Assembly: GCA_038065015.1 (NCBI GenBank)
Contig: JBBTRU010000001.1
Coordinates: 1-51,416, forward strand
Direction of reading: 5' to 3'
Length of the DNA stretch: 51,416 nt
DNA from: CAIPSZ01 sp038065015
Lineage (GTDB): Bacteria > Patescibacteriota > Patescibacteriia > PEXW01
A program made the position numbers and the translations under genes. The notes under the pieces are model-generated. The model did not search any database and had not been told where the DNA came from. It saw only the letters and a list, made by a program, of their open reading frames with translations. Below, piece by piece: positions 1 to 8,051 of the stretch (within the stretch, counting starts at the first letter, position 1; each line of letters begins with the position of its first letter).

Positions 1-896
1 ATTGCGTAAATCATATCCGCGGGTACTTGGCTGTTCTGCAAACTCGTTATCAGGCTGCCGTACTGGGTGCGAACCCCGGTGGTACCATCCAGCCAGTCAC
101 GCGTGAGTGTAGCCGCACCAATGGCTGCGCCCCGCGCCCCATCTGAAACTTCACCTTCGGCAAAGACTTGCTCGATAGGTTTCACCGGCTTGAGCGTGAG
201 ACTGGTGAACTTGACCAACTTGGGGCTAATGGTAAGCAGCAACAGGTAGGCCGACAACGCCAGGATGACCCCGATAATAGCCGAGCTGATGGTCTCTTTT
301 GCTTCCTGAATTTTCCCGCGGTCGCCAGCGGCCAGCACCCAGCGCAGGCCGCCATACATTGTCATGACTGTTGCCAAAATGCCAATAGCACCCACCATGA
401 ACACGTAGAGCGCGGCAATGTACTCGCCCAGGGTATTGCCGGTAATAATAATGCTCTCGCCGGCAATAAACTTTGAGCCTGGCAACGTGAGCTGGGGTTT
501 AAACGCAATACCCACTGGAGCCGGTTGGGCCTGCTCGCTGCGGCAAGAGAGCGCCGTGCACGGCAATGTCGAAGGGCTGCTAAAGGCCGTGGTGCACGCT
601 CCCGAAGCCGTCGGTTGCTCACACATGCCGTTGAAGAGCACACAGCACTGCGTGGTTGCGGCAGCCACGGTCGGGCAAGTACAACTCGTCGCATAAACTC
701 CTGCATAACTGGCGCAAATTTTATCCTGCGTCCAGCCCCCGGGTGGCGGCTCGCCCGCCGGGGCTATGAGCTCCGCATCGGTAAAGCACTTGTTGGGTGT
801 GGTAACCGAAATGTTGCAGCAGCCCGCCTCTGCACGCAACGGCACCAGGATGCTTGTCAAAAACAGCAGACTGAGCAGGACAGATCGAATCTTCAC
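1..896 (-). CDS. VirB2/TrbC-like pilin-family membrane protein, C terminus outside window
   Basis: Open frame read from a GTG start at 896 with no stop before the window edge; 298 residues are visible. The GTG overlaps the stop of the upstream dsbA-like gene (GTGA at 893-896), so the two are probably translationally coupled. Residues 1-24 look like a signal peptide, followed by a Cys-rich segment (about 12 Cys between 26 and 118) and two membrane helices near 158-184 and 202-223 separated by a short polar loop (GDRGKIQEAKE). That helix-loop-helix core is the VirB2/TrbC pattern. It closely matches the paralogue at 2805-4118: both have GAIGI-ATVM, YGG-WV-AAG, KI-EAKE and a VKPIEQ-FA stretch after the second helix. 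Here the Cys-rich part is N-terminal. The tail after 245 is not recognised and continues outside the window. A structural subunit of the type IV apparatus is inferred. Confidence 0.72.
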   Translation of the reverse strand, partial: MKIRSVLLSLLFLTSILVPLRAEAGCCNISVTTPNKCFTDAELIAPAGEPPPGGWTQDKICASYAGVYATSCTCPTVAAATTQCCVLFNGMCEQPTASGACTTAFSSPSTLPCTALSCRSEQAQPAPVGIAFKPQLTLPGSKFIAGESIIITGNTLGEYIAALYVFMVGAIGILATVMTMYGGLRWVLAAGDRGKIQEAKETISSAIIGVILALSAYLLLLTISPKLVKFTSLTLKPVKPIEQVFAEGEVSDGARGAAIGAATLTRDWLDGTTGVRTQYGSLITSLQNSQVPADMIYA

Positions 897-1507
897 AAGT
901 GCTTTTGGATTACCTGCCGAAGGTCAGCATCTTCGACTAACCCAGTAATCTGCTCGTCATTGACGAACATGGTCGGCACTTCTTGAATGCCAAGTCGTTT
1001 GCCTTCCGCAATAGCCGCATTCACGCGAGCCACGGCTTGGCCGCTCTCCAGGCACTGCTGTAGCTGCGCGGCATTGGTCCCGCTCTGCTGCGCCAGCACT
1101 TCTAGCGAGATGGTTGCAAGCTCGGTCTGGTGGTCGAAAAGCGTATCATGCATTTGCCAGAATTCGCCCTGGTCTTGGGCACAGCGGGCAATCTGCGAAG
1201 CGCGGTTGCTATTGGGGTGCAAGGGTAACGGAAAATCTTTAAACACCAAACGCACGTCATTTTGGTACGCACCAAGTGCAGACTTCAAAATTTGCACTTC
1301 GGCCTTGCAGAACTCGCACTCGAAATCGGTAAACACCACCAGCGTTACCTTACCGCGTTCGGCCCCAATTTTTGGGTCGGTGCTCTCCACCCGCGGCCGC
1401 ACCGCAGCAGTGCTGCCCGCGCCAAGCAGCGAGAGGCCATAGGTAACTATAATAAGCACGGCAAAACCGCCGATGATCGACAGAAGGACATTCTCGTGCC
1501 GCGTCAT
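893..1507 (-). CDS. DsbA-family thiol:disulfide oxidoreductase, membrane anchored
   Basis: 204 residues. One N-terminal membrane helix (about 8-28) is followed by a thioredoxin-fold domain of the DsbA/Thioredoxin_4 type. The active site is CEFC at residues 64-67 within VVFTDFECEFC, and a cis-proline candidate lies at 178 in QEVPTMFV. The family makes or isomerises disulfides in secreted proteins; the helix places the domain outside the membrane. It is embedded in the type IV secretion operon: its stop overlaps the GTG of the next gene, and it follows the PD40 gene by 3 bp. Its neighbours encode unusually Cys-rich exported proteins (13699-22836, 2805-4118, 1-896), which makes them the likely substrates. 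No DsbB or VKOR-like partner is visible in the window. The family call is firm; the substrate assignment is inference. Confidence 0.9.
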   Translation of the reverse strand: MTRHENVLLSIIGGFAVLIIVTYGLSLLGAGSTAAVRPRVESTDPKIGAERGKVTLVVFTDFECEFCKAEVQILKSALGAYQNDVRLVFKDFPLPLHPNSNRASQIARCAQDQGEFWQMHDTLFDHQTELATISLEVLAQQSGTNAAQLQQCLESGQAVARVNAAIAEGKRLGIQEVPTMFVNDEQITGLVEDADLRQVIQKHL

Positions 1508-1510
1508 AGG

Positions 1511-2770
1511 CTAGCGAATTTTCAGCGTCAGCACGCGGCCGGTGGGTGCGTCGGTGAAGTAGAGCGTCCGCTCGTCGGGCGAGAGGGTCATGTTGACGGC
1601 CGAGAAACGCCGGCTACCGTCGGTGCCCACCGGGTTGGCCAGCAAGGTTTTCGAACCTGTCGTCAGGTCCACCACATAGAAGCTATCGGGCGCGCTGGCC
1701 GCCTGGTCGCGATAAATACCGCTGCCCGAAGGGAGCGTACCGGCGTCGGGCACGGCACAGTAGAGTGTTGTACCGGCTTTGCTAAACGTGCATTTATCCG
1801 ACCACGTGGCCAAATCGAGCGGCCGGTTGTTAGCGCCTATGGTATCGCCGTTGGCGTCTACTATGTGCAAGCTAGGGTTGTAGCTAGAGCCGGCGGAGTA
1901 CGTGCTATACAGCATGCGCTGGCCGTCAGGCGACCACGACCCCTCGAACCCACGGCCGTCGGTGACCGCGGACTTAAAGTTCTCGCCGTTCTTGCCCACG
2001 AAGAATACTTCTTGCTTCGAGCCATCCAACCCCGGGCTGTACGTTGCCACCACCTGGTTGTTCGGCGACCACTGTACTGCAACCTTGCTGCCGTTCTCGC
2101 CCAACGGCTCGATAGGGGTAATATTCGTGCCGTCCGGGCTACTCACCACCAAAAACCGGTCGGCAACATTCGTGGCATTGTACTTAAACGCAATTTGCCC
2201 GCCGGCCGGGGCAAAGCTAAAGTCGTCGCCTTGCTTGGGCAGGGTGGCTTGCTTCTTGGTGTCGAAGTTGTAGTAGACCTTGGAATCGTCCGGGAAGCTG
2301 ACAATGACTTCGTTCTTCTGGCCCGACCACACCACTTCTTCGGCCTCGGGAAACTTGACTGTGGAGAGCGGAACGACATTGCCATTAGCGTCGAGCTTGT
2401 AGAACTGGCCGGTGGCTTTGTCGTAGTAACGCAGGTTGCCGCTGCTGTCGATGACGATGTCGCTGGCATTGCCAGAGACGAGCGTACCCACAGTCGTATC
2501 GCCGCCGCCCGCAACGCTGCTGGGCGCGGTGTTCGTCACCCCTGTGCCTCGATTGATATTCGAAGCATTTACGTTTGGCAGAACGCCATTAACATTCGTG
2601 GCTCGGTTTACATTGCCATTCAGGTCGGGTAGCGAGCCATTGAGATTGCCGTTCTGGTTGCCGTTAACGTTACCCGCTGGGCTGCTGCGGAAGAACGAAA
2701 TGTACAGCAAAAAGCCCAGGACAAGGACGCCGAGGACGAATGCAACAATGAGAATTATGCGACGGTTCAT
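1511..2770 (-). CDS. Membrane-anchored PD40/TolB-like beta-propeller protein
   Basis: 419 residues. Membrane helix at about 5-27, then an Asn-rich low-complexity linker (about 32-85, made of N-G-N and N-V-N steps), then a beta-propeller. Propeller blades are recognised from WD40-like/PD40 repeats such as QWSPNNQVVATYS, GSWSPDGQRMLYST and LSPDERTLYFTD near the C terminus. PD40 propellers usually bind proteins or peptides and are found in TolB and related exported proteins. Here the domain would sit outside the membrane on a flexible tether. It lies between the Cys-rich VirB2-like gene (34 bp upstream) and the DsbA-like gene (3 bp downstream) in the same operon. The start has a weak AAGG upstream. 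Its precise role in the apparatus is unknown; scaffold or assembly factor is a guess. Confidence 0.75.
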   Translation of the reverse strand: MNRRIILIVAFVLGVLVLGFLLYISFFRSSPAGNVNGNQNGNLNGSLPDLNGNVNRATNVNGVLPNVNASNINRGTGVTNTAPSSVAGGGDTTVGTLVSGNASDIVIDSSGNLRYYDKATGQFYKLDANGNVVPLSTVKFPEAEEVVWSGQKNEVIVSFPDDSKVYYNFDTKKQATLPKQGDDFSFAPAGGQIAFKYNATNVADRFLVVSSPDGTNITPIEPLGENGSKVAVQWSPNNQVVATYSPGLDGSKQEVFFVGKNGENFKSAVTDGRGFEGSWSPDGQRMLYSTYSAGSSYNPSLHIVDANGDTIGANNRPLDLATWSDKCTFSKAGTTLYCAVPDAGTLPSGSGIYRDQAASAPDSFYVVDLTTGSKTLLANPVGTDGSRRFSAVNMTLSPDERTLYFTDAPTGRVLTLKIR

Positions 2771-2804
2771 GCCTTATATTCTACACGATTTTCTATATCT
2801 CTGC

Positions 2805-4118
2805 CTATTCTGAAACGTGGCACGTCAGGTCTACAGCAGTTGCGGTTGTTGCGTTTGCTGTTGCTTTCATGCAGCAAATACCACGAACTTGTAAGGCCTG
2901 AAATAATCCTTTTTCTTTTCGCCACTCGCACTGGGAGGTAATAATTTTTCCAGTTGATGCAAGCGTCCCATCGTAAATTTCTTCAGCCGCGGATGCATCG
3001 TAACAACTGCCCGATACGCCGGTAAATTGAATGGATGGATTTACCTTTGTTCCAAAATTAATCGAACCAGTAGCATCTGGTTCTTGGGCCCGACGGCACG
3101 CCTCGCCGCCAACACGCACCGGAAAGTCCGATGGACAAGTGAGTACTGGCCAAGATTTGCAATAGTCAGTCACGGTCACATCGCCACATTCAGTTAAACC
3201 ACCAGCGGCATACCAGCTGCACTGGCGAGAACCCGGTTGGCTCAAAGGTGCACAGAGTACATCATGACGCCCCAAGCCGACATTTGCCAACGTATCATCC
3301 ACCTGCTCGCACGCCAAAATTTTATCCATGCAGCCGTATTTTGTGCCATTCACAGGATCAGAACGCAAGAATGTTTGCCCACTCAGTCCATCACGAAAAT
3401 CACTCCCAAGGCCGCAAGTCTTGGTCGTATCTGCACATACCGTTCCACGACACGTGGCCGCACCCGTGCTCCCAGCGGTGTACGGGTATTCTGTTCCGCA
3501 AAGCGGTTGCGTGTCACCACCAAGTTCTATTGGATACCCGCACGCTCCTGCGCCAGATCCGCAATCAGCATCTAACGTGCACTTCGTGCCGGCTTTCGCA
3601 CCGCTCAAGCACGTCCGCGATGTCGGACAGGTTGCAAAACGCTGTTCAATCGGTTTTACCACAGTCAATGACGGCGGACGAAGGTTAACCAGATTGGGGT
3701 TGATGACGTACAGCAACATGTACGACCCCAGCGAAATGACCACCGCGATGAGCGCGGAAAAAATTGCTTCTTTGGCCTCTTTAATTTTGCTGGGGTTGCC
3801 GGCCGCGGCCACCCACTTAATGCCCCCGTAAAAAATCATGACCGTGGCAATAATGCCAATGGCCCCGGAGAAAAATTTATACAGACCGCCAATGTACGCG
3901 CCCATGTCCTGAATGTAGTCGCGTGTTGCACCGGCACTATCGGTGCAGGTCGTGGTGACGCCGGGAATAGGCACGGCAACGCTAATCCACTTTTGCTCAA
4001 TATCGCTCAATACCACCCCGGTGGGGAGTTTGGAACACGTGAACGCAGCCTGGGTAGACCCGGCGGCGAAAAGGCCGATGAGGAGTATGAGTATGAAAAG
4101 TGTTCGTCGCATAGGCAT
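2805..4118 (-). CDS. VirB2/TrbC-like membrane protein with long Cys-rich C-terminal domain
   Basis: 437 residues. Signal peptide 1-24, then two hydrophobic helices at about 74-104 and 116-140 joined by the polar loop GNPSKIKEAKE, the VirB2/TrbC arrangement. After the conserved VKPIEQRFA stretch (154-162) comes a Cys-rich domain of about 275 residues with more than 20 Cys, ending in CCMKA and a final Cys near the C terminus. Typical VirB2 pilins are only about 100-120 residues, so this is a pilin-like core carrying a large extra domain. It is a paralogue of the protein at 1-896. The start is ambiguous: the first ATG (4118) shares its A with the TAA of the previous gene (TAATG), but a second ATG two codons on (4112) has the CCTATG context common in this window. 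Extracellular disulfide bonding by the operon's DsbA-like protein is likely. Confidence 0.75.
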   Translation of the reverse strand: MPMRRTLFILILLIGLFAAGSTQAAFTCSKLPTGVVLSDIEQKWISVAVPIPGVTTTCTDSAGATRDYIQDMGAYIGGLYKFFSGAIGIIATVMIFYGGIKWVAAAGNPSKIKEAKEAIFSALIAVVISLGSYMLLYVINPNLVNLRPPSLTVVKPIEQRFATCPTSRTCLSGAKAGTKCTLDADCGSGAGACGYPIELGGDTQPLCGTEYPYTAGSTGAATCRGTVCADTTKTCGLGSDFRDGLSGQTFLRSDPVNGTKYGCMDKILACEQVDDTLANVGLGRHDVLCAPLSQPGSRQCSWYAAGGLTECGDVTVTDYCKSWPVLTCPSDFPVRVGGEACRRAQEPDATGSINFGTKVNPSIQFTGVSGSCYDASAAEEIYDGTLASTGKIITSQCEWRKEKGLFQALQVRGICCMKATANATTATAVDLTCHVSE

Positions 4119-4849
4119 TAAAAAGTGCCGCTCGCCCCTGCCCCACCGGAACTACCGCCGGAAAAAAGGTCCCAAACGGCTTTTAACGCACCACTGGAAA
4201 GATCGAGAAATACCTGTGATTGGGTAATCGGATCCGCGGTAATAATCCACACAATGAACATGAGGAAGAACACAATAATTGCCAGGATGGTGAGAATGAC
4301 GAATGCAGCGGCCAGGTGAGAGATGAACACGCCAATGCCGACCAGACCCAGGCTGTACTTTGGAAAAATGACTATACCTTTCATGCGCAGCGGCACGATT
4401 GCTGCCATGATGCGCATAAAAAAAATGCTTAGGAAGAGCCACGGCGAAACAATTATTTCTAAAGCGAGCGCATTGCCAATGAGCTCGGACTGAAAACTGT
4501 TCAAAACCCGGGTGTAGGCGGCATTCGCTTTGGCCAGGGCCTGGCCCGAGGCTACTGCTTGAGCCGCCTGCTTACGCATTTCACCAATGTGCCGCAACCG
4601 GGCAATTGGACCCGAGTCATTCTGGCCAGCCGCTGCCTGGGCTGGGCCGGCATCCTGCGATAATGCTGGCGCCCCGGCGGTCTGGAGCGAAGAGTTGCTA
4701 TTGATGCTATCTAAACTCGTGCCCAAGCCCGAGGCTTGCCGCCGGATGTACTCCCCTGCGTCGGGCTGCTGGGCTTGCCGCTGCGCAAAAGTATCCGCGT
4801 AGAGTGCGCGCTGCTGCTGGGCTTCGAGGGTGGAGGCCGAATCGGCCAT
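4118..4849 (-). CDS. Unrecognised membrane protein of the type IV secretion operon
   Basis: 243 residues; family not recognised. The first 125 residues are polar, Gln/Ala-rich and probably cytosolic, with a helical stretch around 83-118. Hydrophobic segments follow at about 128-153 and 166-204 (the second long enough for two helices), then a short Gly/Ser-rich tail. The stop overlaps the next start by one base (TAATG at 4116-4120), which indicates translational coupling, and the gene lies 8 bp downstream of the NTF2-like candidate. Position among virB4, prgI and virB2-like genes suggests a small inner-membrane component. VirB3 and VirB6-like proteins were considered, but no diagnostic motif is seen. 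Confidence 0.6.
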   Translation of the reverse strand: MADSASTLEAQQQRALYADTFAQRQAQQPDAGEYIRRQASGLGTSLDSINSNSSLQTAGAPALSQDAGPAQAAAGQNDSGPIARLRHIGEMRKQAAQAVASGQALAKANAAYTRVLNSFQSELIGNALALEIIVSPWLFLSIFFMRIMAAIVPLRMKGIVIFPKYSLGLVGIGVFISHLAAAFVILTILAIIVFFLMFIVWIITADPITQSQVFLDLSSGALKAVWDLFSGGSSGGAGASGTF

Positions 4850-4857
4850 AGGTGTGT

Positions 4858-5457
4858 TTACTGCTTAGCCCCCCAGGCCAAACGCCAAACTTTCCACGCC
4901 CCGTCCAGGCGCTGGAAGCTTAGGGTAATATCCTGGAAGTACGTGGTGGATTCCGTGCTGCTGCCCGACGTTTCGGTGCGCTGCAGAGTCACGCGCACTT
5001 CGGCCGTGCCGTCGTTTTCATCAAACGCCTCGACGTTAACAATCCGCGGTTCCGACGTAAAACCGGTGTACAGGGAGGTGTCGGCACGCTTGGCCTGCTC
5101 TACGCCTACGAACGCCTCCTGCTGGGCCTTAAGGGCCGGGGCCATGAGCGGGTACAAGCTGGTAATATTCTCAAAGCTGTTCTGGTTCGAGAAGCTGCCG
5201 TAAATGCTGGCAAAGCTCCGCGCCGTGCTCTCCACAATTGCCCGGGCCGTCAGGGCGCTGCCGTTAACCGCGGTGTTGCTGTTGCCGGCCTGATTGGTGT
5301 TGAGCACAACGGTGTTCACGTTGGGCAGGTTGCCGTTGGTGTTGCTGGCATTCGTGTTCGAATTGGCATCGCGGCGCTGCAGGAAGAAAAACACCCCCAG
5401 CGCCAGCAAGGCGAGGAGCAGAGCACCGGCAATAATGAGGAGGATGCGTCGGGACAT
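4858..5457 (-). CDS. Membrane-anchored protein, possible VirB8/NTF2-like fold
   Basis: 199 residues. A membrane helix at about 4-27 is followed by an Asn/Thr-rich linker (about 30-68) and a compact C-terminal domain of about 130 residues. That domain begins with helices containing ARSFASIYGSFS and ends with a series of strands (RIVNVEAF, TAEVRVTLQR, YFQDITLSFQR, AWKVWRLAWG). One membrane helix plus an external helix-then-sheet domain is the layout of VirB8 and other NTF2-like proteins, and a terminal K-V-x-x-L strand is common in NTF2-like domains. The gene lies 12 bp after virB4, as virB8-type genes often do. This is a structural guess from pattern and position. No VirB8 signature motif was recognised, and a general SnoaL/DUF4878-type protein is the alternative. 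Confidence 0.5.
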   Translation of the reverse strand: MSRRILLIIAGALLLALLALGVFFFLQRRDANSNTNASNTNGNLPNVNTVVLNTNQAGNSNTAVNGSALTARAIVESTARSFASIYGSFSNQNSFENITSLYPLMAPALKAQQEAFVGVEQAKRADTSLYTGFTSEPRIVNVEAFDENDGTAEVRVTLQRTETSGSSTESTTYFQDITLSFQRLDGAWKVWRLAWGAKQ

Positions 5458-5469
5458 AGGGCGGTGGGG

Positions 5470-7368
5470 TTAGGAGCCGGGTTGGCTGGTCTCGTTGAAT
5501 TCTTTCTTGGCGGCTTCAATTTCCAGCAGCTGGCGCGGGTCCGAGGTAATAATTTGATCTTCGGTGTACGAAGCTACAACTTTAATGGCCGCGTGCTTGG
5601 GCCCGGCAAAGAAAATGCCTTCACCCACCGCGGCTTCGAGCAGCAGGTATTTCTCCCCTTGCGTGAGCAAAAAGGTCTTGGCCACCATGTCCACCCCGGC
5701 CGGCGATTGCTTCATAAGCAGCTGCAAGGCGGAGTTCGTAACAATGGCCTGGCCGTACGGGCTGCGCAAAAAGTCGTTCACATCCTGCGTGATGGTGGTA
5801 ACCCCCAGGTAGTACTTGCGGCAGCGTTTGACCAGGGCGTAAATAAACCGCGCCGAGTCTTCGTTCTGCATCAGCCACCAGGCTTCGTCAATTACCAGGA
5901 TGCGCTTCTTGAGGCTGGAGCGCACCACATTCCAGATGTACGAAACAATGATAGAAATGCCAATGGGTCGCAGCTCGTCTTCCAGATCGCGGACCGAGAA
6001 CGTGACGAGCTGGTTGGTGAGCTCGATATTCGTGGGGCTATTGAAGAGCCCGGCAAACGTGCCTTCGGTGTACTTCTTCAGGCGCTCCACAATCCCTTCC
6101 GCCCCCACCATGCCGGCCAGTACCTCTTGGAAATCCGCCATCAGCGGCGGCTCCACTTTGGTCAAATCGCTCTCGGCGGTTATGTCTTTCTTGTTGTAGG
6201 TTTCAATAAGTCCGCGGTCGATAATGGAATCTTCTTCTGGAGAGAGCGCGCCCAGCATAAGGCGCAGCATGCTCTTAAGCGTGATAACCGCAGCGCGAAT
6301 AATGTCGGCCGGCTTCTCGGCGCCGCCCACGGGCCGCGGCAAGTCGAAGGGGTTTATCTTGGAATCCGAATTGAGCGAGATGTTAATGTACGTCCCGCCC
6401 ACGGCATCCGAGAGGTACTTGTACTCGCGTTCGGGGTCGATGACGATAACATCCGTACCCACCATGAGCGAGCGCAAGATTTCGAGCTTTACCGCGTAGC
6501 TCTTGCCCGCGCCCGACGTGGCGAAGACCACGAAGTTAGCATTCTGCAAGCTAAACCGGTCAAAGAGAATGAGCGAGTTGTTGTGCCGGTTAATGCCGTA
6601 GAGAATGCCGTTGTCCGAAGACACATCCGAAGAAATGAACGGGAAGCTGCTGGCGGCGGGCGAGGAATTCATGTTAAAGCTCACCTGGATTTCATCCTTG
6701 CCAATGGGCAGGGTGGAGTTGAACCCCTGCTCGGCCTGGTAGAGCACGCGCTTGCTAAACACCAGCTTCTGGCCGAACATGGCCTCGACCTTGTCCGAGA
6801 GCTTGTCCAGCTGGTCTTTGGCGTCGGCGTACAGGGTAACGTACAAGGCCACCTGGAAGAATTTCTCCGTCCCTTGCGTCAGGTTATCGCGCAGTTGCTC
6901 GATGTCTCGCAGCGCAGTTTCTCGAATGGGATCGCGCGGGGCGCCCTTCTCGGCATCAGAGAGAATTTGCGCTTCGAGTTGGCCGACCTTGTTGCGGAGT
7001 TGCTTGAGCACGACTTCGGACCCGACCGGGTAGAAGAACATGGCCACATCCAAAGGCACGTTGAGGTTGATGATGGGCGCAAACCAGCCCACGGCAATGT
7101 AGCGCGGGTAGGTAACCACGAACATGGTGCGCGCCAGCTTGCCGCCAATTTCCACTTCCTTGGGCGAAATTTTAAACGAGGCGGGCGCAATAAAGTCCCG
7201 CACCGAAACCACGCCGCGGCGGTAGATGCGCTCGGCTTCGAGCAGCTCGCGCTTGCGTTGCAGCTCCATAGCGGCCGCTTGCTGCTGCTCTTCTTGCGAG
7301 AGCATTTGCATGGGCAACGGGGTTTCCGCTGGTTGCGACTTTGGCTTACGTGATAAGTTGATTGCCAT
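5470..7368 (-). CDS. virB4: VirB4-family ATPase of the type IV secretion system
   Basis: 632 residues. The C-terminal AAA/FtsK-HerA-type motor is clear: Walker A ATSGAGKS at 283-290, Walker B LVIDEAW at 491-497, an ITQDV motif at 526-530, and the DPEREY segment after the first strand at about 311-316. The N-terminal 230 residues include the VirB4 entry domain (RDFIAPASFKISPKEVEIGG, about 58-77). VirB4 powers assembly and substrate transfer at the cytosolic face of the type IV channel. The start overlaps the preceding TraC-like stop by one base (TAATG). That neighbour appears to supply the extreme N-terminal part of a full-length VirB4/TraC, so the two probably act as a complex. This is the firmest marker of the secretion operon. 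Confidence 0.95.
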   Translation of the reverse strand: MAINLSRKPKSQPAETPLPMQMLSQEEQQQAAAMELQRKRELLEAERIYRRGVVSVRDFIAPASFKISPKEVEIGGKLARTMFVVTYPRYIAVGWFAPIINLNVPLDVAMFFYPVGSEVVLKQLRNKVGQLEAQILSDAEKGAPRDPIRETALRDIEQLRDNLTQGTEKFFQVALYVTLYADAKDQLDKLSDKVEAMFGQKLVFSKRVLYQAEQGFNSTLPIGKDEIQVSFNMNSSPAASSFPFISSDVSSDNGILYGINRHNNSLILFDRFSLQNANFVVFATSGAGKSYAVKLEILRSLMVGTDVIVIDPEREYKYLSDAVGGTYINISLNSDSKINPFDLPRPVGGAEKPADIIRAAVITLKSMLRLMLGALSPEEDSIIDRGLIETYNKKDITAESDLTKVEPPLMADFQEVLAGMVGAEGIVERLKKYTEGTFAGLFNSPTNIELTNQLVTFSVRDLEDELRPIGISIIVSYIWNVVRSSLKKRILVIDEAWWLMQNEDSARFIYALVKRCRKYYLGVTTITQDVNDFLRSPYGQAIVTNSALQLLMKQSPAGVDMVAKTFLLTQGEKYLLLEAAVGEGIFFAGPKHAAIKVVASYTEDQIITSDPRQLLEIEAAKKEFNETSQPGS

Positions 7369-8048
7369 TAGCGTTCAATAGTGACGTTATCTACGCCGCC
7401 GACTTTTTCCTGGTCAGAGGTTTGGGGGTTGTAGGTAGTGTAGAACAGTTCAATGAGCCCCTGCGTGTCCAGCGGGATTGCCTTGAGCCCCAAGCTCGAG
7501 AGGCCGTCGGCGACAAAGTCTACCCGCTTTAGCAATTCTTCGCGGTACTCGTCGAAACGTTTTTGCTTAATGTGGATGACGTTAGTCGGCGAGAGCACGC
7601 CCGCCAAGCGCTTGAAAAAGCCTTGCCGCTTGTTTGACCCCGGCTGGTAGGGCACCACCACGTAGAAATGTTTTGACATAATATCGGCCAGCTCCACCAG
7701 CTCGCGCACGTAGGTAATGTACTCTTGCGTCTGCATCTTCAGCAGTTCGTTCGACTGCGTCTTCTCGATGAGCTTGAGATTTTCCAAGTACGGATCGATA
7801 TTGAGTTTGCGGGACTGTATAACAATCTGCAGCGGAAAATCCAGCGTGTTGAGAAACTGCGTGTACGCCTGGATGACCGCGGCTTGCTCTTCGTCCGACT
7901 TCAAGGCAAAATTCATGGACGAAACCAGGAGCACCGAACGGATGGTGCCGTTGCGCAGGATAACCACGTCATCTTTAATCTCCCACACGTCCATAAACTT
8001 CTGGGCGGAAGGGGCTTTGAGCTTGGGTTGGCGGGATTGGTCGGCCAT
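7368..8048 (-). CDS. TraC-like/VirB4 N-terminal domain protein
   Basis: 226 residues, soluble. The sequence opens with a segment typical of the N-terminal domain of VirB4/TraC proteins: FMDVWEIKDDVVILRNGT and VLLVSSMNFALKS, then a strand-helix run PLQIVIQSRKLNIDPYL. This TraC-like stand-alone domain is common beside virB4 and prgI in Gram-positive and Patescibacteria secretion clusters. It probably contacts PrgI or the membrane complex and the VirB4 motor encoded immediately downstream. Start and stop of the two genes share one base (TAATG at 7366-7370). The protein ends in a polar segment (GGVDNVTIER) and has no nucleotide-binding motif of its own. Confidence 0.82.
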   Translation of the reverse strand: MADQSRQPKLKAPSAQKFMDVWEIKDDVVILRNGTIRSVLLVSSMNFALKSDEEQAAVIQAYTQFLNTLDFPLQIVIQSRKLNIDPYLENLKLIEKTQSNELLKMQTQEYITYVRELVELADIMSKHFYVVVPYQPGSNKRQGFFKRLAGVLSPTNVIHIKQKRFDEYREELLKRVDFVADGLSSLGLKAIPLDTQGLIELFYTTYNPQTSDQEKVGGVDNVTIER

Positions 8049-8051
8049 ATG

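Noticed and set aside
362..706. Arg/Pro/Ser-rich minus-strand frame of 114 codons
   Set aside because: Out of frame with the VirB2-like gene at 1-896, whose frame has signal peptide, helices and a matching paralogue.
1262..2632. 456-codon open frame on the plus strand
   Set aside because: Antisense to the DsbA-like and PD40 genes, both of which have recognisable domains.
5464..7353. 629-codon open frame on the plus strand
   Set aside because: Exact antisense of virB4; high GC and codon bias leave the opposite strand open. No family resemblance.
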